Part shown: piece after piece, positions 17,917-26,140 of the stretch
How the letters are laid out: every line of letters begins with the position of its first letter
Position numbering within the stretch: position 1 is the stretch's first letter
Assembly (NCBI RefSeq): GCF_039955095.1
Contig: NZ_CP154878.1
Coordinates: 372,001-436,000, forward strand
From: Limosilactobacillus sp. WILCCON 0051
GTDB taxonomy: Bacteria; Bacillota; Bacilli; Lactobacillales; Lactobacillaceae
DNA: 64,000 nt
Reading direction: 5' to 3'
The notes under the pieces: model-generated
What the model was told of the DNA's origin: nothing
Databases searched by the model: none
Seen by the model: the letters and a program-made list of their open reading frames with translations, nothing else
Position numbers and translations under genes: made by a program

Positions 17917-18005
17917 CCGCGCGGCGGTTGGAATACGTGTTGTTATGGTGTGCTTACAGAAAGGCTCAGCAGGAAAATAAATGAACTTTAATATAAAGTG
18001 GGATT

Positions 18006-18039
18006 AAGCTTAGCTGCATAAAGGTGCGCTAAGCTTTTT
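18006..18039 (+). terminator. Original uvrA terminator, now separated by IS66
   Basis: AAGCTTAGC pairs with GCTAAGCTT and is followed by TTT. It lies 21 bp after the pre-insertion uvrA stop at 17982-17984. Confidence 0.75.
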
Positions 18040-18051
18040 CTATGTTTATGA

Positions 18052-18080
18052 TTGAAATTGCAATGCCATTATATTAAGAT
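18052..18080 (+). promoter_or_regulatory. Promoter of aroE-aroD
   Basis: -35 TTGAAA and -10 TAAGAT with a 17-bp spacer, ending about 50 bp before the aroE start. Confidence 0.55.
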
Positions 18081-18129
18081 TAAAACATTATAATTTCGTT
18101 AAAAAGAAGTTAAAATGGAGGTCTTGCAG

Positions 18130-19035
18130 ATGGATCTGAATAACATTCATACCGGAAAAAACATCTCACTGAATGGTCATACGATTTTGATTGGCTTGAT
18201 GGCGGACCCGATTCGTCATTCGATGTCACCAACCATGCACAATAATGCTTTTGCCAAGCTGGGGCTTAATTATGCCTACCTCTGTTTTGAAATCGACAAT
18301 CAAAAGCTGCCTAAAGCCATTGATGCCATCAGAACGCTGGATATGCGCGGCTCAAACATCTCAATGCCCAATAAACAAAAAGTAATCCCTTACCTTGATC
18401 GCTTGGATGAGTCAGCTGAACTCTGCCAAGCCGTTAATACCATTGTCAATGATCATGGTGTCTTGACAGGGTACACGACGGATGGAATCGGCTTTATGCA
18501 GTCGTTAAAGGATGAAGGACTGGATATTGCCGGTCAAAAGATGGTGCTGACTGGTGCTGGCGGGGCCGGAACACCGATTGCCATGCAGGCAGCTATTGAG
18601 GGAGTTAAAGAAATCGCCTTATTCAACATTGATGACGACAAATGGGCAAATGCCGTCCGCAATGTTAAGATCATCAACGAAAAAACGGGTGCGCATGCCA
18701 CGCTGCATCATCTTGAAGACCAGGCCGACTTTAAAAAAGAACTGGCCAGCTGTGATATCTATGTGGATGCAACCGGCGTAGGGATGAAGCCGCTGGAAGA
18801 CATGACTTTGGTTGCGGATCCAACATGGTTTCACCAAGACATGATCGTTTATGATACGGTCTATGCGCCGCGTGAAACCAAGTTAATGCAGGTTGCCAAG
18901 CAGGCTGGCGTCGATCACGTCTTTAATGGGCTGGGAATGATGCTGGAGCAGGGAGCAGCGGCCTTTAAGCTTTGGACTGGCCAGGATATGCCGGTTGAAT
19001 ACATTCGCAATCTGCTTTTTAAAGAGGAAGACTAG
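18130..19035 (+). CDS. aroE: Shikimate (quinate/shikimate) dehydrogenase
   Basis: About 301 residues; reversibly reduces 3-dehydroshikimate to shikimate, in some homologues also dehydroquinate to quinate. Substrate-binding SMSPTMHNNAF, NISMPNKQK with the catalytic Lys, and TTDGIGF with the Asp are visible. The nucleotide-binding loop is GAGGAGTPIA. SMPNK instead of TMPHK is the YdiB-like variant, so quinate use is possible. GGAGG is 8 bp before the ATG at 18130; an ATG at 18115 overlaps that region. It abuts aroD directly (TAGATG). Confidence 0.9.
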   Translation: MDLNNIHTGKNISLNGHTILIGLMADPIRHSMSPTMHNNAFAKLGLNYAYLCFEIDNQKLPKAIDAIRTLDMRGSNISMPNKQKVIPYLDRLDESAELCQAVNTIVNDHGVLTGYTTDGIGFMQSLKDEGLDIAGQKMVLTGAGGAGTPIAMQAAIEGVKEIALFNIDDDKWANAVRNVKIINEKTGAHATLHHLEDQADFKKELASCDIYVDATGVGMKPLEDMTLVADPTWFHQDMIVYDTVYAPRETKLMQVAKQAGVDHVFNGLGMMLEQGAAAFKLWTGQDMPVEYIRNLLFKEED

Positions 19036-19788
19036 ATGAAAAAAGTAAAGCTGAATAACGTCGTCTTAGGCGATGGAAGCCCTAAAATCGCCGTTCCAAT
19101 CGTAGCAGCCGATCAAACAGCGATGATTGAGCAGGCACGAACGGTTTTGGCCGCCCAGCCGGATGTCGTTGAGTGGCGGATTGATTTTTTGGCTGACGTT
19201 TTGGATTCGGCCAAACTCAAAACAGCTGCGCTTGACCTTAAACAAGCGCTGGGTGAGACACCGCTTTTGACTACGTTTCGCACGGCCAAAGAAGGCGGTA
19301 ATCTAGCCATTGATGAGGAGACATATTTTCAGATTTTGCGTTTGGTGGTTGAAAATGAGCTGACGACGGCCATCGATGTTGAATTGTTTCATCAAAAAGA
19401 AACCGTTATGCGAATCGTTGAATTGGCCCATGTTCATGACATCAAGGTAATCATGAGCAGTCATGACTTTAAGCAGACGCCAACCGCCTGTGAAATCTAC
19501 TATCGACTTCATAAAATGGCTGATCTGGGAGCTGATGTTGCCAAAATTGCCGTGATGCCTCAAAATCCGGCTGATGTTTTGACGCTGCTGTCGGCTACTC
19601 ACCAGGCCCATGAAAAACTGGACCTGCCTTTGATTACCATGGCAATGGGAGATCTGGGCAAGGTAACGCGGATTGCTGGTGCGGTTTTTGGATCAGCATT
19701 GACGTTTGGCACGGTTGGTACGGCTTCAGCACCTGGTCAGCTGAGCATTGCTGATTTAAGGCAGGCCTTAGCAAATCTAAGACTTTAA
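19036..19788 (+). CDS. aroD: Type I 3-dehydroquinate dehydratase
   Basis: 250 residues, class I (Schiff-base) dehydroquinase. VVEWRID is the substrate-binding strand, SSHDFKQTP carries the catalytic His (about 143), and AKIAVMPQ carries the Schiff-base Lys (about 171). It converts 3-dehydroquinate to 3-dehydroshikimate, the substrate of the adjacent aroE product. No other aro gene is nearby, so the pair may act in quinate/shikimate use or as part of a scattered aromatic pathway. Confidence 0.93.
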   Translation: MKKVKLNNVVLGDGSPKIAVPIVAADQTAMIEQARTVLAAQPDVVEWRIDFLADVLDSAKLKTAALDLKQALGETPLLTTFRTAKEGGNLAIDEETYFQILRLVVENELTTAIDVELFHQKETVMRIVELAHVHDIKVIMSSHDFKQTPTACEIYYRLHKMADLGADVAKIAVMPQNPADVLTLLSATHQAHEKLDLPLITMAMGDLGKVTRIAGAVFGSALTFGTVGTASAPGQLSIADLRQALANLRL

Positions 19789-19801
19789 CCAAGTGAAACT
19801 T

Positions 19802-19846
19802 AGGCATTCTGGAAGCTATTGGTCGCTTCAAGGGTGCCTTTTATTA
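19802..19846 (+). terminator. Possible terminator after aroD
   Basis: Nested arms AGGCA/TGCCT and GAAGC/GCTTC are followed by TTTTATT. The stem is interrupted, so the call is tentative. Confidence 0.4.
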
Positions 19847-19865
19847 GGTGGAAAAGACTTCAAAA

Positions 19866-19894
19866 TTAAAAGACACGCCCGGGTATGATACAAT
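19866..19894 (+). promoter_or_regulatory. Probable promoter of rapZ-yvcK-whiA
   Basis: TTAAAA and TACAAT separated by 17 bp, about 33 bp before the rapZ start. Confidence 0.45.
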
Positions 19895-19927
19895 GGAAAC
19901 CGTATTTTGAATAGAGGTGACAGCTTC

Positions 19928-20797
19928 GTGGCAAAACCACTGCAAGTCGTGATCATTACTGGGATGAGCGGTGCCGGTAAGACGGTTGCCGTTCAAAGCT
20001 TTGAGGATCTTGGCTACTTTGTAATTGATAACATGCTGCCGAATCTGGCGGAAAAATTTGCCGACGTGATCCAAAACGCTGCTGAATTTGACAAAATGGC
20101 GATGGTAATGGATTCGCGCTCACAGGAATTTTACGATCAGATTCTGCCCTGCATTCAGCGCTTAAAGAGTCGTACTGATCTGCAAGTTGAGATTTTATTT
20201 TTGGATGCCAGCGATGTTGAGCTGGTTTCGCGCTATAAAGAGACACGCCGCTCACATCCATTATCACGGCAAGGTGGCGTCTTAGAAGGAATCCAAAAAG
20301 AACGGACATTATTGAGTGATTTAAAGAGTCAGGCCGATGTTGTAATTGATACGACTGAACTGACGCCGCGTAATCTGCGTGTAAGAATTGATGATTACTT
20401 TGGCGATGGTCAGACCAGCAGCTTTTTTGTTGAAGTGATGTCATTTGGCTTTAAGTACGGCTTGCCATTGGATGCTGATATCGTTATGGATGCCCGCTTT
20501 CTGCCCAATCCGTTCTACTTGCCTGAGCTTAAGCATCTAACCGGCAATGATCAGCCAGTGCAGGATTACGTCATGCAGAGTCAGCTGGCTAAAGATTTCT
20601 ACTCACATTTAAAAGCTTTGCTGAAGGTTGCTTTGCCAGGCTATATTCAAGAAGGAAAAAGCAGCTTGACGATTGCGATTGGCTGTACGGGTGGGCAGCA
20701 TCGTTCAGTGACGATTGCCAACCTGTTAAATCAAGATCTGCGCAAAGGCGGCTATACGGTCAATCTGCATCATCGCGATGTTGATAAGGCAAAATAA
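19928..20797 (+). CDS. rapZ: RNase adapter / nucleotide-binding protein RapZ
   Basis: About 289 residues. Walker A is TGMSGAGKT (about 11-19). The C-terminal half contains the conserved GCTGGQHRSV motif. In enterobacteria RapZ controls GlmS by steering RNase E to GlmZ. In Firmicutes the YvcJ homologue binds and hydrolyses nucleotides and has other, partly known roles. GTG at 19928 is 8 bp after GAGGTGA; the in-frame region upstream is not conserved. First gene of the rapZ-yvcK-whiA operon. Confidence 0.93.
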   Translation: MAKPLQVVIITGMSGAGKTVAVQSFEDLGYFVIDNMLPNLAEKFADVIQNAAEFDKMAMVMDSRSQEFYDQILPCIQRLKSRTDLQVEILFLDASDVELVSRYKETRRSHPLSRQGGVLEGIQKERTLLSDLKSQADVVIDTTELTPRNLRVRIDDYFGDGQTSSFFVEVMSFGFKYGLPLDADIVMDARFLPNPFYLPELKHLTGNDQPVQDYVMQSQLAKDFYSHLKALLKVALPGYIQEGKSSLTIAIGCTGGQHRSVTIANLLNQDLRKGGYTVNLHHRDVDKAK

Positions 20798-20809
20798 GGA
20801 GGTATTTGA

Positions 20810-21799
20810 ATGATCCATAAACCTAAAATCGTAATGATTGGTGGTGGGACGGGACTTCCTGAGATTCTGCATGGTCTTAGAGATAAAGACGTTGATGTGA
20901 CGGCAATCGTGACGGTAGCTGATGATGGCGGCTCCTCAGGAATCCTGCGCAATTACGTCAACGTGGTGCCACCTGGTGATATCCGTAATGCATTGGTTGC
21001 CTTATCGGAGCTTTCTGAACTGGAACTAGAGATTTTTCAGTATCGTTTTAACAGTACCGATCAGTTTTTAGCTGGCCATGCAATCGGCAACCTGATCATT
21101 TCGGCGTTGGCTGAGATGAAAGGCGGCGATATTTTTGCGGCGGTCCAGGAATTGTCATCACTGATGAAGATCAGAGGACATATCTATCCCGTTACCGATG
21201 AGCCATTAACCTTAAACGCTGAATTTACAGATGGCTCGACTCTAAGCGGCGAGTCAGAGATTACGGCCGCTCATAAACGGATTCAGCGTGTCTGGATTAC
21301 ACCGTCCAATAACAATGACCATCATCAAGCAGCGGCCGTTAAGCAGGTCATTGATGCCATTATGGATGCCGATCAGATCGTCTTGGGACCTGGGAGTCTG
21401 TTTACCAGTATCTTGCCTAACCTGATGATTGAAAACGTCGGCAAGGCTGTTTGTGAAACCAAAGCAGAAGTCGTCTACATCTGCAACATCATGACTCAAA
21501 AGGGTGAAACCGACAATTTCTCTGATGCCGATCATGTACGCGTGCTTAATTCGCATTTAAAACAGAACTTTATAGATACCGTTTTGGTAAATATCCAACC
21601 GGTACCTAAAGACTACATTGATTTCAAGGAATGGAATGAGATTTCCCAGCCGGTCAAGCATGATTTTCAAGGATTGCGGGATATGGGATGTCGGGTAATC
21701 TCCAGTAACTTCCTGCGCTTAAGGGATAACGGCGCCTTTCATGATCGCGACAAGGTGGTGGCTGAACTGCTGAATCGTCTGCATGGCGTACATTATTAA
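20810..21799 (+). CDS. yvcK: Gluconeogenesis factor YvcK (CofD-like)
   Basis: 329 residues. It opens with [14 protein letters not shown], then [14 protein letters not shown], the CofD/2-phospho-L-lactate-transferase-like signature, and has [13 protein letters not shown] near residue 196. The B. subtilis homologue binds UDP-sugars and is needed for growth on gluconeogenic carbon and for normal cell-wall synthesis. It lies 12 bp after rapZ with AAGGAGG. Confidence 0.93.
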   Translation: MIHKPKIVMIGGGTGLPEILHGLRDKDVDVTAIVTVADDGGSSGILRNYVNVVPPGDIRNALVALSELSELELEIFQYRFNSTDQFLAGHAIGNLIISALAEMKGGDIFAAVQELSSLMKIRGHIYPVTDEPLTLNAEFTDGSTLSGESEITAAHKRIQRVWITPSNNNDHHQAAAVKQVIDAIMDADQIVLGPGSLFTSILPNLMIENVGKAVCETKAEVVYICNIMTQKGETDNFSDADHVRVLNSHLKQNFIDTVLVNIQPVPKDYIDFKEWNEISQPVKHDFQGLRDMGCRVISSNFLRLRDNGAFHDRDKVVAELLNRLHGVHY

Positions 21800-21817
21800 C
21801 TAAGAGGAGGATCGCGC

Positions 21818-22756
21818 ATGTCATATGCCAGCGAGGTAAAAAAAGAGCTGACGGGGCTGCAGGTGCACTTGGATAATGCCAAGGCCGAACTGATGGCGCT
21901 GATTCGGATGAATGGATCTTTGGGAATTGCTAACCGCAACATGATTCTTAACGTCCAAACAGAAAGTCCCGCCATTGCCAGAAGAATCTATTCGCTTTTA
22001 AAGCAGTTTTATCAAGTCGAAAGTGAGATCGTCGTCCGGCGAAAAATGAAGCTGAAAAAGAACAATCAATACGTTGTAAGGCTTCGCTACCATGCGCAAG
22101 AGATTCTCAGTGATTTGGGAATTTTAGAAGGCTTTCAGATCAAAGAAAAGGTCCCAATGGCGCTGCTTAAGGATGATTTAATGATTCGTTCATACCTGCG
22201 CGGGGCTTTTTTAGCGGGTGGCTCGGTCAATAATCCGGAAACCTCGCGCTATCACCTGGAAATCTATTCATTATATGAAGAACATAATGAGATGATTGCC
22301 CAGATGATCAATCGCTACCGCCTAAATGCCAGAACCACGGCGCGTCGCAGCGGCTATATCGTCTACTTAAAGGAAGCGGAAAAAATTGCGGAGTTTCTTC
22401 AGCTGATCGGTGCCACTAACGGCATGCTCAAGTTTGAAAATATCCGAATCGTTCGTGATATGCGTAATTCCGTCAATCGCTTGGTTAACTGTGAAAATGC
22501 CAATATGGATAAGGTAGCCAATGCCTCTAATCGTCAGATCGAAAATATTCGTTTGATCGATTCAATGGTCGGTTTGGACAGCTTGCCAGAAAAACTGCGG
22601 GCAATTGCTGAAACCCGGCTTGCACATCAAGAGGTCAGCTTAAAAGAGCTGGGCGTTTTGGTGCCAGGCGGCCCGATCTCAAAATCAGGAGTCAATCATC
22701 GGCTGCGCAAGCTAAATGCTTATGCCGATGAGCTGCGGCAGGCAAAGAGCAATTAA
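21818..22756 (+). CDS. whiA: Sporulation/cell-division transcription regulator WhiA
   Basis: 312 residues. The N-terminal LAGLIDADG-like homing-endonuclease fold (for example [14 protein letters not shown]) has lost nuclease function in this family. The C-terminal helix-turn-helix includes [25 protein letters not shown]. WhiA homologues bind DNA and affect division and chromosome segregation. It ends at a terminator shared with the converging clpP locus. Confidence 0.93.
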   Translation: MSYASEVKKELTGLQVHLDNAKAELMALIRMNGSLGIANRNMILNVQTESPAIARRIYSLLKQFYQVESEIVVRRKMKLKKNNQYVVRLRYHAQEILSDLGILEGFQIKEKVPMALLKDDLMIRSYLRGAFLAGGSVNNPETSRYHLEIYSLYEEHNEMIAQMINRYRLNARTTARRSGYIVYLKEAEKIAEFLQLIGATNGMLKFENIRIVRDMRNSVNRLVNCENANMDKVANASNRQIENIRLIDSMVGLDSLPEKLRAIAETRLAHQEVSLKELGVLVPGGPISKSGVNHRLRKLNAYADELRQAKSN

Positions 22757-22789
22757 AAAACCACGACTGGATAGCAGTCGTGGTTTTTT
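22755..22789. terminator. Bidirectional terminator between whiA and the original clpP end
   Basis: A perfect 15-bp stem, AAAAAACCACGACTG and its complement, with a 5-nt loop. Before IS66 copy B inserted, it lay about 20 bp past the clpP stop (22809-22811). It is now 2.3 kb from the clpP coding end. Confidence 0.85.
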
Positions 22790-22962
22790 AGCTATTTAGG
22801 TCAAACGATTACTTCAGTTTGGCGCTGTTCTCCATGATTCGTAAGCACACCATATTGAACCGTGTTGCCTACTAAGCGGTGACCAATTTCAAAAATTAAA
22901 GAACAAAAAAGCAGCGGTCGACCGGCGCATTTCTGCGTGGTCGACCGCTGTTCATTTATCAA

Positions 22963-24498
22963 TTAGGCTTTGCAGCTTTCTTGAATTTCACGAGCCCATG
23001 GCAAATAAGCCTCTATTTCTGGCGTTTCGCGTTTTGTAAAGGCGCTAAGCAGGGTCTCTAAATATTTAAAGACATCCAAATGATTTAGTTTTGCGGTTTG
23101 CACGATGCTATACCAGATCGCATTGGCTTTGGCCCCAGCCGTGGACTTCGCAAACAGACTGTTCTTTCTGACCAGCGTGGTGGGACGAATCAGTTGCTCA
23201 TTGTGATTATTATGCAATGGCAGCTCTCCATGCCTGAACATCTGGTAAACCCGCTTCTTCAATTTGAGGGCATTTTTGATTGCATTGCGTAGCGGTTTGA
23301 GTGGCGATTTCGTCAAGGCTTCTTCAATCAGCTGATAGAAATCATCAATCATCGCTTTTAAATGCTGACGCCTTTGGGCTGCCTTCTCACTTGCTGATGA
23401 ATATTTCAACCGTTTTTCGATGTGAAATACTTTGGCAAGGATCCGCACGGCGTCACTCGCAATACTTTGCCCTTGAAAGCGGGTAATCTTTGGATCAAGC
23501 AGTCGCTTAAATTGGCGATTGATATGAACCAGACAGGTCCCCCAATACGCTTCTGGTAAGCGATTATCAGAATATCCACTAAACCCATCACACATAATAC
23601 CGCCAGAAAAGTCATCACCTAAGATTTCTGTAATAACCTTTCCTGATCGTGAAGGGGCATAGTGGAAATACGATACTTGATGTGGACTGAATTCTGCCGT
23701 AGAACAGGCTGACCAGAAGTAGCCATGTGATTGATCAAGATCCAGAACTTGAAATGGCGTCTCATCAAGCTGCACCACAGGTGCTGCCTTGATTTCTTGA
23801 CGCAGACGTTCATAAATCTTTTGCCCAAACCTTTCGCCAGCTTCAATTACCCCACGAGCCATATGTTTGCTGGTGATGGGAAGTCCGAGGCGCTCCCAAT
23901 ACTGCGTCTGGCGGGTAAACGGTACTGCCAGACCAAACTTTTCAAAAAGTACTTCGGCGATTACCGAGCTTGAAAGGTAACTGTGTGGAAACAAGGGCTG
24001 TGGCGTCTTTGCCTGAACGAGTACATCATTGTCGGTTTCCGGATCTTGACAGTGTTCGCATCTAGCCGTTTCAGTACATACGATTTTGCAGCACAAGTGG
24101 GCAGGAATCAGTTTAACTTCACGATATTGTTCATGTTTGCCGATAACCGTCATCATTTGACCGCATTGATCACAAGTCAGTTCTTGCTCGCTTAGCTGAT
24201 GAAGTTCTTCAACTTGTTCTAGGCAATCAAGCAATTGTTTACGTGATTCCTTTGATTTGCATTTTCTCTGGTGACTGGTAACGGTAGTGGTCAACTTTTC
24301 TACTGTTGAATCATTCGTTGGCACGGTTTCCTGTTCGTTGTCATCAAACAGATCCAACTGGCCAGCACTTAATTTTTCAGTTTTTTTTCCAAAAAGTTGC
24401 TTTTGCAGATAGTTTACCATCTCGGTCAGTTCCGCAATCTTAGCCTTTAGTTCTTTGTTTTCACGCAAGGCTTCTTCTAAAGTGATCTTCTCAGCCAT
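22963..24498 (-). CDS. tnpC: IS66 transposase TnpC (copy B)
   Basis: 511 residues, identical to TnpC of copy A: coiled coil, zinc-binding CxxC pairs and a DDE core with DETPFQVLD and MCDGFSGY. The start at 24498 follows AAGGAGGT and the upstream hairpin at 24517-24546. Confidence 0.95.
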   Translation of the reverse strand: MAEKITLEEALRENKELKAKIAELTEMVNYLQKQLFGKKTEKLSAGQLDLFDDNEQETVPTNDSTVEKLTTTVTSHQRKCKSKESRKQLLDCLEQVEELHQLSEQELTCDQCGQMMTVIGKHEQYREVKLIPAHLCCKIVCTETARCEHCQDPETDNDVLVQAKTPQPLFPHSYLSSSVIAEVLFEKFGLAVPFTRQTQYWERLGLPITSKHMARGVIEAGERFGQKIYERLRQEIKAAPVVQLDETPFQVLDLDQSHGYFWSACSTAEFSPHQVSYFHYAPSRSGKVITEILGDDFSGGIMCDGFSGYSDNRLPEAYWGTCLVHINRQFKRLLDPKITRFQGQSIASDAVRILAKVFHIEKRLKYSSASEKAAQRRQHLKAMIDDFYQLIEEALTKSPLKPLRNAIKNALKLKKRVYQMFRHGELPLHNNHNEQLIRPTTLVRKNSLFAKSTAGAKANAIWYSIVQTAKLNHLDVFKYLETLLSAFTKRETPEIEAYLPWAREIQESCKA

Positions 24499-24571
24499 TA
24501 CCAATCACCTCCTTTATTATCTGATGACCATTAGGTTATCAGATAATGGAGGCAAATAAAAGAGGAACTTG

Positions 24572-24928
24572 TTAATACCCTGGTCCCTTAATAGCCGGCC
24601 TGATTCGTTTCTGAGGCAGTGGCGAGATGCCTTCTAACAATGCCTTAATCTGACTCTTGGTTAATGCCACTGCGTCTTCTCGATGTCGCGGCCATCGCAG
24701 TCCACCATTTTCAAAGCGTTTATAAAGCAGGATGAATCCTTCGCCGTCCCAGTACAAGCCTTTGAAGCGGTCATTACGATTGCCACAAAATAGGAATAAC
24801 GAATCATTATCTAATTCCAAGCCATAATTCTCTGCGATCACCATGGCCAAACCATCAATCCCCTTCCGCAGATCGGTCTTGCCACAAACTATGTAGACGT
24901 GCTGAGGGGCACTCCAGTTAACCAGCAT
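24572..24928 (-). CDS. tnpB: IS66 accessory protein TnpB (copy B)
   Basis: 118 residues, identical to copy A: IS66 Orf2-like, VCGKTDLRKGIDGLA. Its start overlaps the tnpA stop. Confidence 0.95.
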   Translation of the reverse strand: MLVNWSAPQHVYIVCGKTDLRKGIDGLAMVIAENYGLELDNDSLFLFCGNRNDRFKGLYWDGEGFILLYKRFENGGLRWPRHREDAVALTKSQIKALLEGISPLPQKRIRPAIKGPGY

Positions 24929-25091
24929 AAGCGGCTACTGCTTTAATGATCTCACTAACCAGAGCGGGATCTGCTTCTTGGTAGACATTAATTTTTACTT
25001 GGTGCAGTGAAACGGTCGCAGTCAAGCGTGAGCGCTTAGTAACCGGCTTCTTTGTTCGTGGTATATCAACTTCGACAAAATCTTGCTTCAT
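24918..25091 (-). CDS. tnpA: IS66 accessory protein TnpA (copy B)
   Basis: 57 residues, the same as copy A. Its ribosome site is in the 3' arm of the hairpin at 25099-25132. It is the first IS gene met by transcription leaving clpP, with no intrinsic terminator between. Confidence 0.75.
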   Translation of the reverse strand: MKQDFVEVDIPRTKKPVTKRSRLTATVSLHQVKINVYQEADPALVSEIIKAVAAYAG

Positions 25092-25159
25092 AAAAAGTCC
25101 TCCTCCTTGAATATGTCTTCAAGTATAGGAGAACTTGGGATTTAATCATATGCGGTTGG

Positions 25160-25744
25160 TTATAGTGTGCTTACCATGATTCCGTCAAGCAGACCATAAT
25201 CAACGGCTTCTTGGGCCGTTAAGTAGTGGTCGCGTTCCGTATCACGTTCGATTTGTTCAATTGGCTGGCCAGAATTTTCAGCCAGAATACCATTGATCAT
25301 CTTACGCGTCTTTAAGATTTCTTCGGCCGCAATCTGAATTTCAGTTTGCTGACCTTGTGCGCCACCAGAAGGCTGGTGAATCATAACCGTTGAATGTGGC
25401 AAACCGAAACGCTTGCCTTTAGCACCGGATGATACCAGCACGCTGGCCATTGATGCGGCCATGCCGATTACGATCGTCTGGACATCAGCCTTGATGAAGT
25501 TCATCGTATCATAGATGGCCATCCCTGAGGTTACGACGCCACCAGGTGAGTTAATGTAAAGGTAAATATCTTTGGTAGAATCTTGCGCGTCCAAGAATAA
25601 CAGCTGCGCAACGATTGAGTTTGCCATGTCGTCTTCAATTGGACCGGACAGCATAATGATGCGATCCTTCAACAGACGTGAGTAGATGTCATAGGCGCGT
25701 TCGCCACGCGATGACTGTTCAATGACCGTTGGAACTAGGTTCAT
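25160..25744 (-). CDS. clpP: ATP-dependent Clp protease proteolytic subunit, C-terminus rewritten by IS66
   Basis: 194 residues. The catalytic triad is Ser98 (GMAASMAS), His123 (MIHQPSGG) and Asp172 (ERDHYL). ClpP forms a 14-mer that degrades proteins fed by ClpX/ClpC/ClpE. The last four residues (VSTL) and the TAA are encoded by the IS66 end. Removing the IS restores ENSAKLK and a TAA at 22809-22811, giving 197 residues. The start ATG follows GAGGGAGG. The core fold and all catalytic residues are untouched. Expression is from a CtsR-type promoter. Confidence 0.96.
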   Translation of the reverse strand: MNLVPTVIEQSSRGERAYDIYSRLLKDRIIMLSGPIEDDMANSIVAQLLFLDAQDSTKDIYLYINSPGGVVTSGMAIYDTMNFIKADVQTIVIGMAASMASVLVSSGAKGKRFGLPHSTVMIHQPSGGAQGQQTEIQIAAEEILKTRKMINGILAENSGQPIEQIERDTERDHYLTAQEAVDYGLLDGIMVSTL

Positions 25745-25801
25745 GCTTTGGCCTCCCTCTTAATTAGCAGTAGTCAGCATCGATTGCTAACTTATGTGAA
25801 T

Positions 25802-25831
25802 ACTATACTCGATAGGTCAGAAAAGGTCAAA
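25802..25831 (-). promoter_or_regulatory. clpP promoter with CtsR operator
   Basis: On the minus strand -35 TTGACC (25825-25830), a 17-bp spacer and -10 TATAGT (25802-25807). The plus strand reads GGTCAGA-AAA-GGTCAAA at 25815-25831, the CtsR tandem heptad with one mismatch. It overlaps the -35, so heat-shock control by CtsR repression is expected. Confidence 0.8.
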
Positions 25832-25842
25832 TGTTTTGTCAG

Positions 25843-25893
25843 AAAAAAAGGCACTGCTGCTAACGATGCTGATATCGTTAGCGGCAGTGCCTT
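25843..25893 (-). terminator. Strong terminator upstream of clpP
   Basis: A near-perfect hairpin with 18-bp arms (GGCACTGC, one mismatch, GCTAACGAT). On the minus strand a run of seven Ts follows. It ends the transcript of the 41-residue gene before the clpP promoter. Confidence 0.8.
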
Positions 25894-25919
25894 AATACTG
25901 GTTGATAATATAGGTATAG

Positions 25920-26045
25920 TTATTTCAGATCGGCTGAGATCATGCTCAGTTCTTGGTTGGCGATTTCGGCATCCAGCATTGCGCGATCATCGTTTTCGAT
26001 CATTTTCTTGAGTTCGTTTAATTCGTGCATGTTCTTTTTAAACAT
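25920..26045 (-). CDS. Small acidic helical protein, 41 residues
   Basis: Starts MFKKNMHELNELKKMIEN and ends ISADLK; a single amphipathic helix is likely, with no transmembrane segment. GGGGAG lies 9 bp before the ATG. A good promoter (26112-26140) is upstream and a strong terminator downstream, so it is an independent, complete transcription unit. I recognise no family. Confidence 0.65.
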   Translation of the reverse strand: MFKKNMHELNELKKMIENDDRAMLDAEIANQELSMISADLK

Positions 26046-26111
26046 AAGTCTCATCTCCCCGTTTAGTTGAAATTGTGAATGAATTAATTGTTAACCTCTG
26101 TGATGTCTAAG

Positions 26112-26140
26112 ACTATACACCAAATTGGTATTATTGACAA
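26112..26140 (-). promoter_or_regulatory. Promoter of the 41-residue gene with repeated CAAATTGGTAT element
   Basis: On the minus strand TTGTCA (26135-26140), a 17-bp spacer and TATAGT (26112-26117). The spacer holds the palindromic ACCAATTTGGT. The plus-strand 11-mer CAAATTGGTAT occurs here (26121-26131) and again at 26175-26185, 54 bp away, suggesting two binding sites for one regulator. Confidence 0.55.

Larger units (their letters stand above)
15647..17957 (-). mobile_element. IS66-family insertion sequence, copy C (divergent type)
   Basis: A 2311-bp element with ends GTAAGCACACCA, flanked by the exact 8-bp duplication AGAAAGGC (15639-15646 and 17958-17965). It encodes tnpA, tnpB and tnpC on the minus strand. 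Its proteins are clearly homologous to but distinct from copies A and B, so it is a separate IS66 species. It is inserted in the last codons of uvrA, in opposite orientation. Confidence 0.95.
22841..25174 (-). mobile_element. IS66-family insertion sequence, copy B
   Basis: A 2334-bp element, the same length as copy A, on the opposite strand. The 8-bp duplication CATGATTC is at 22833-22840 and 25175-25182. Every encoded protein matches copy A residue for residue, which points to recent transposition. It sits inside the 3' end of clpP in the same transcriptional direction, so clpP transcripts run into it. Confidence 0.95.

Noticed and set aside
8323..25174. A composite transposon bounded by IS66 copies A and B
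   Set aside because: Each copy has its own intact 8-bp duplication and the DNA between is conserved core genome, so they are independent insertions.
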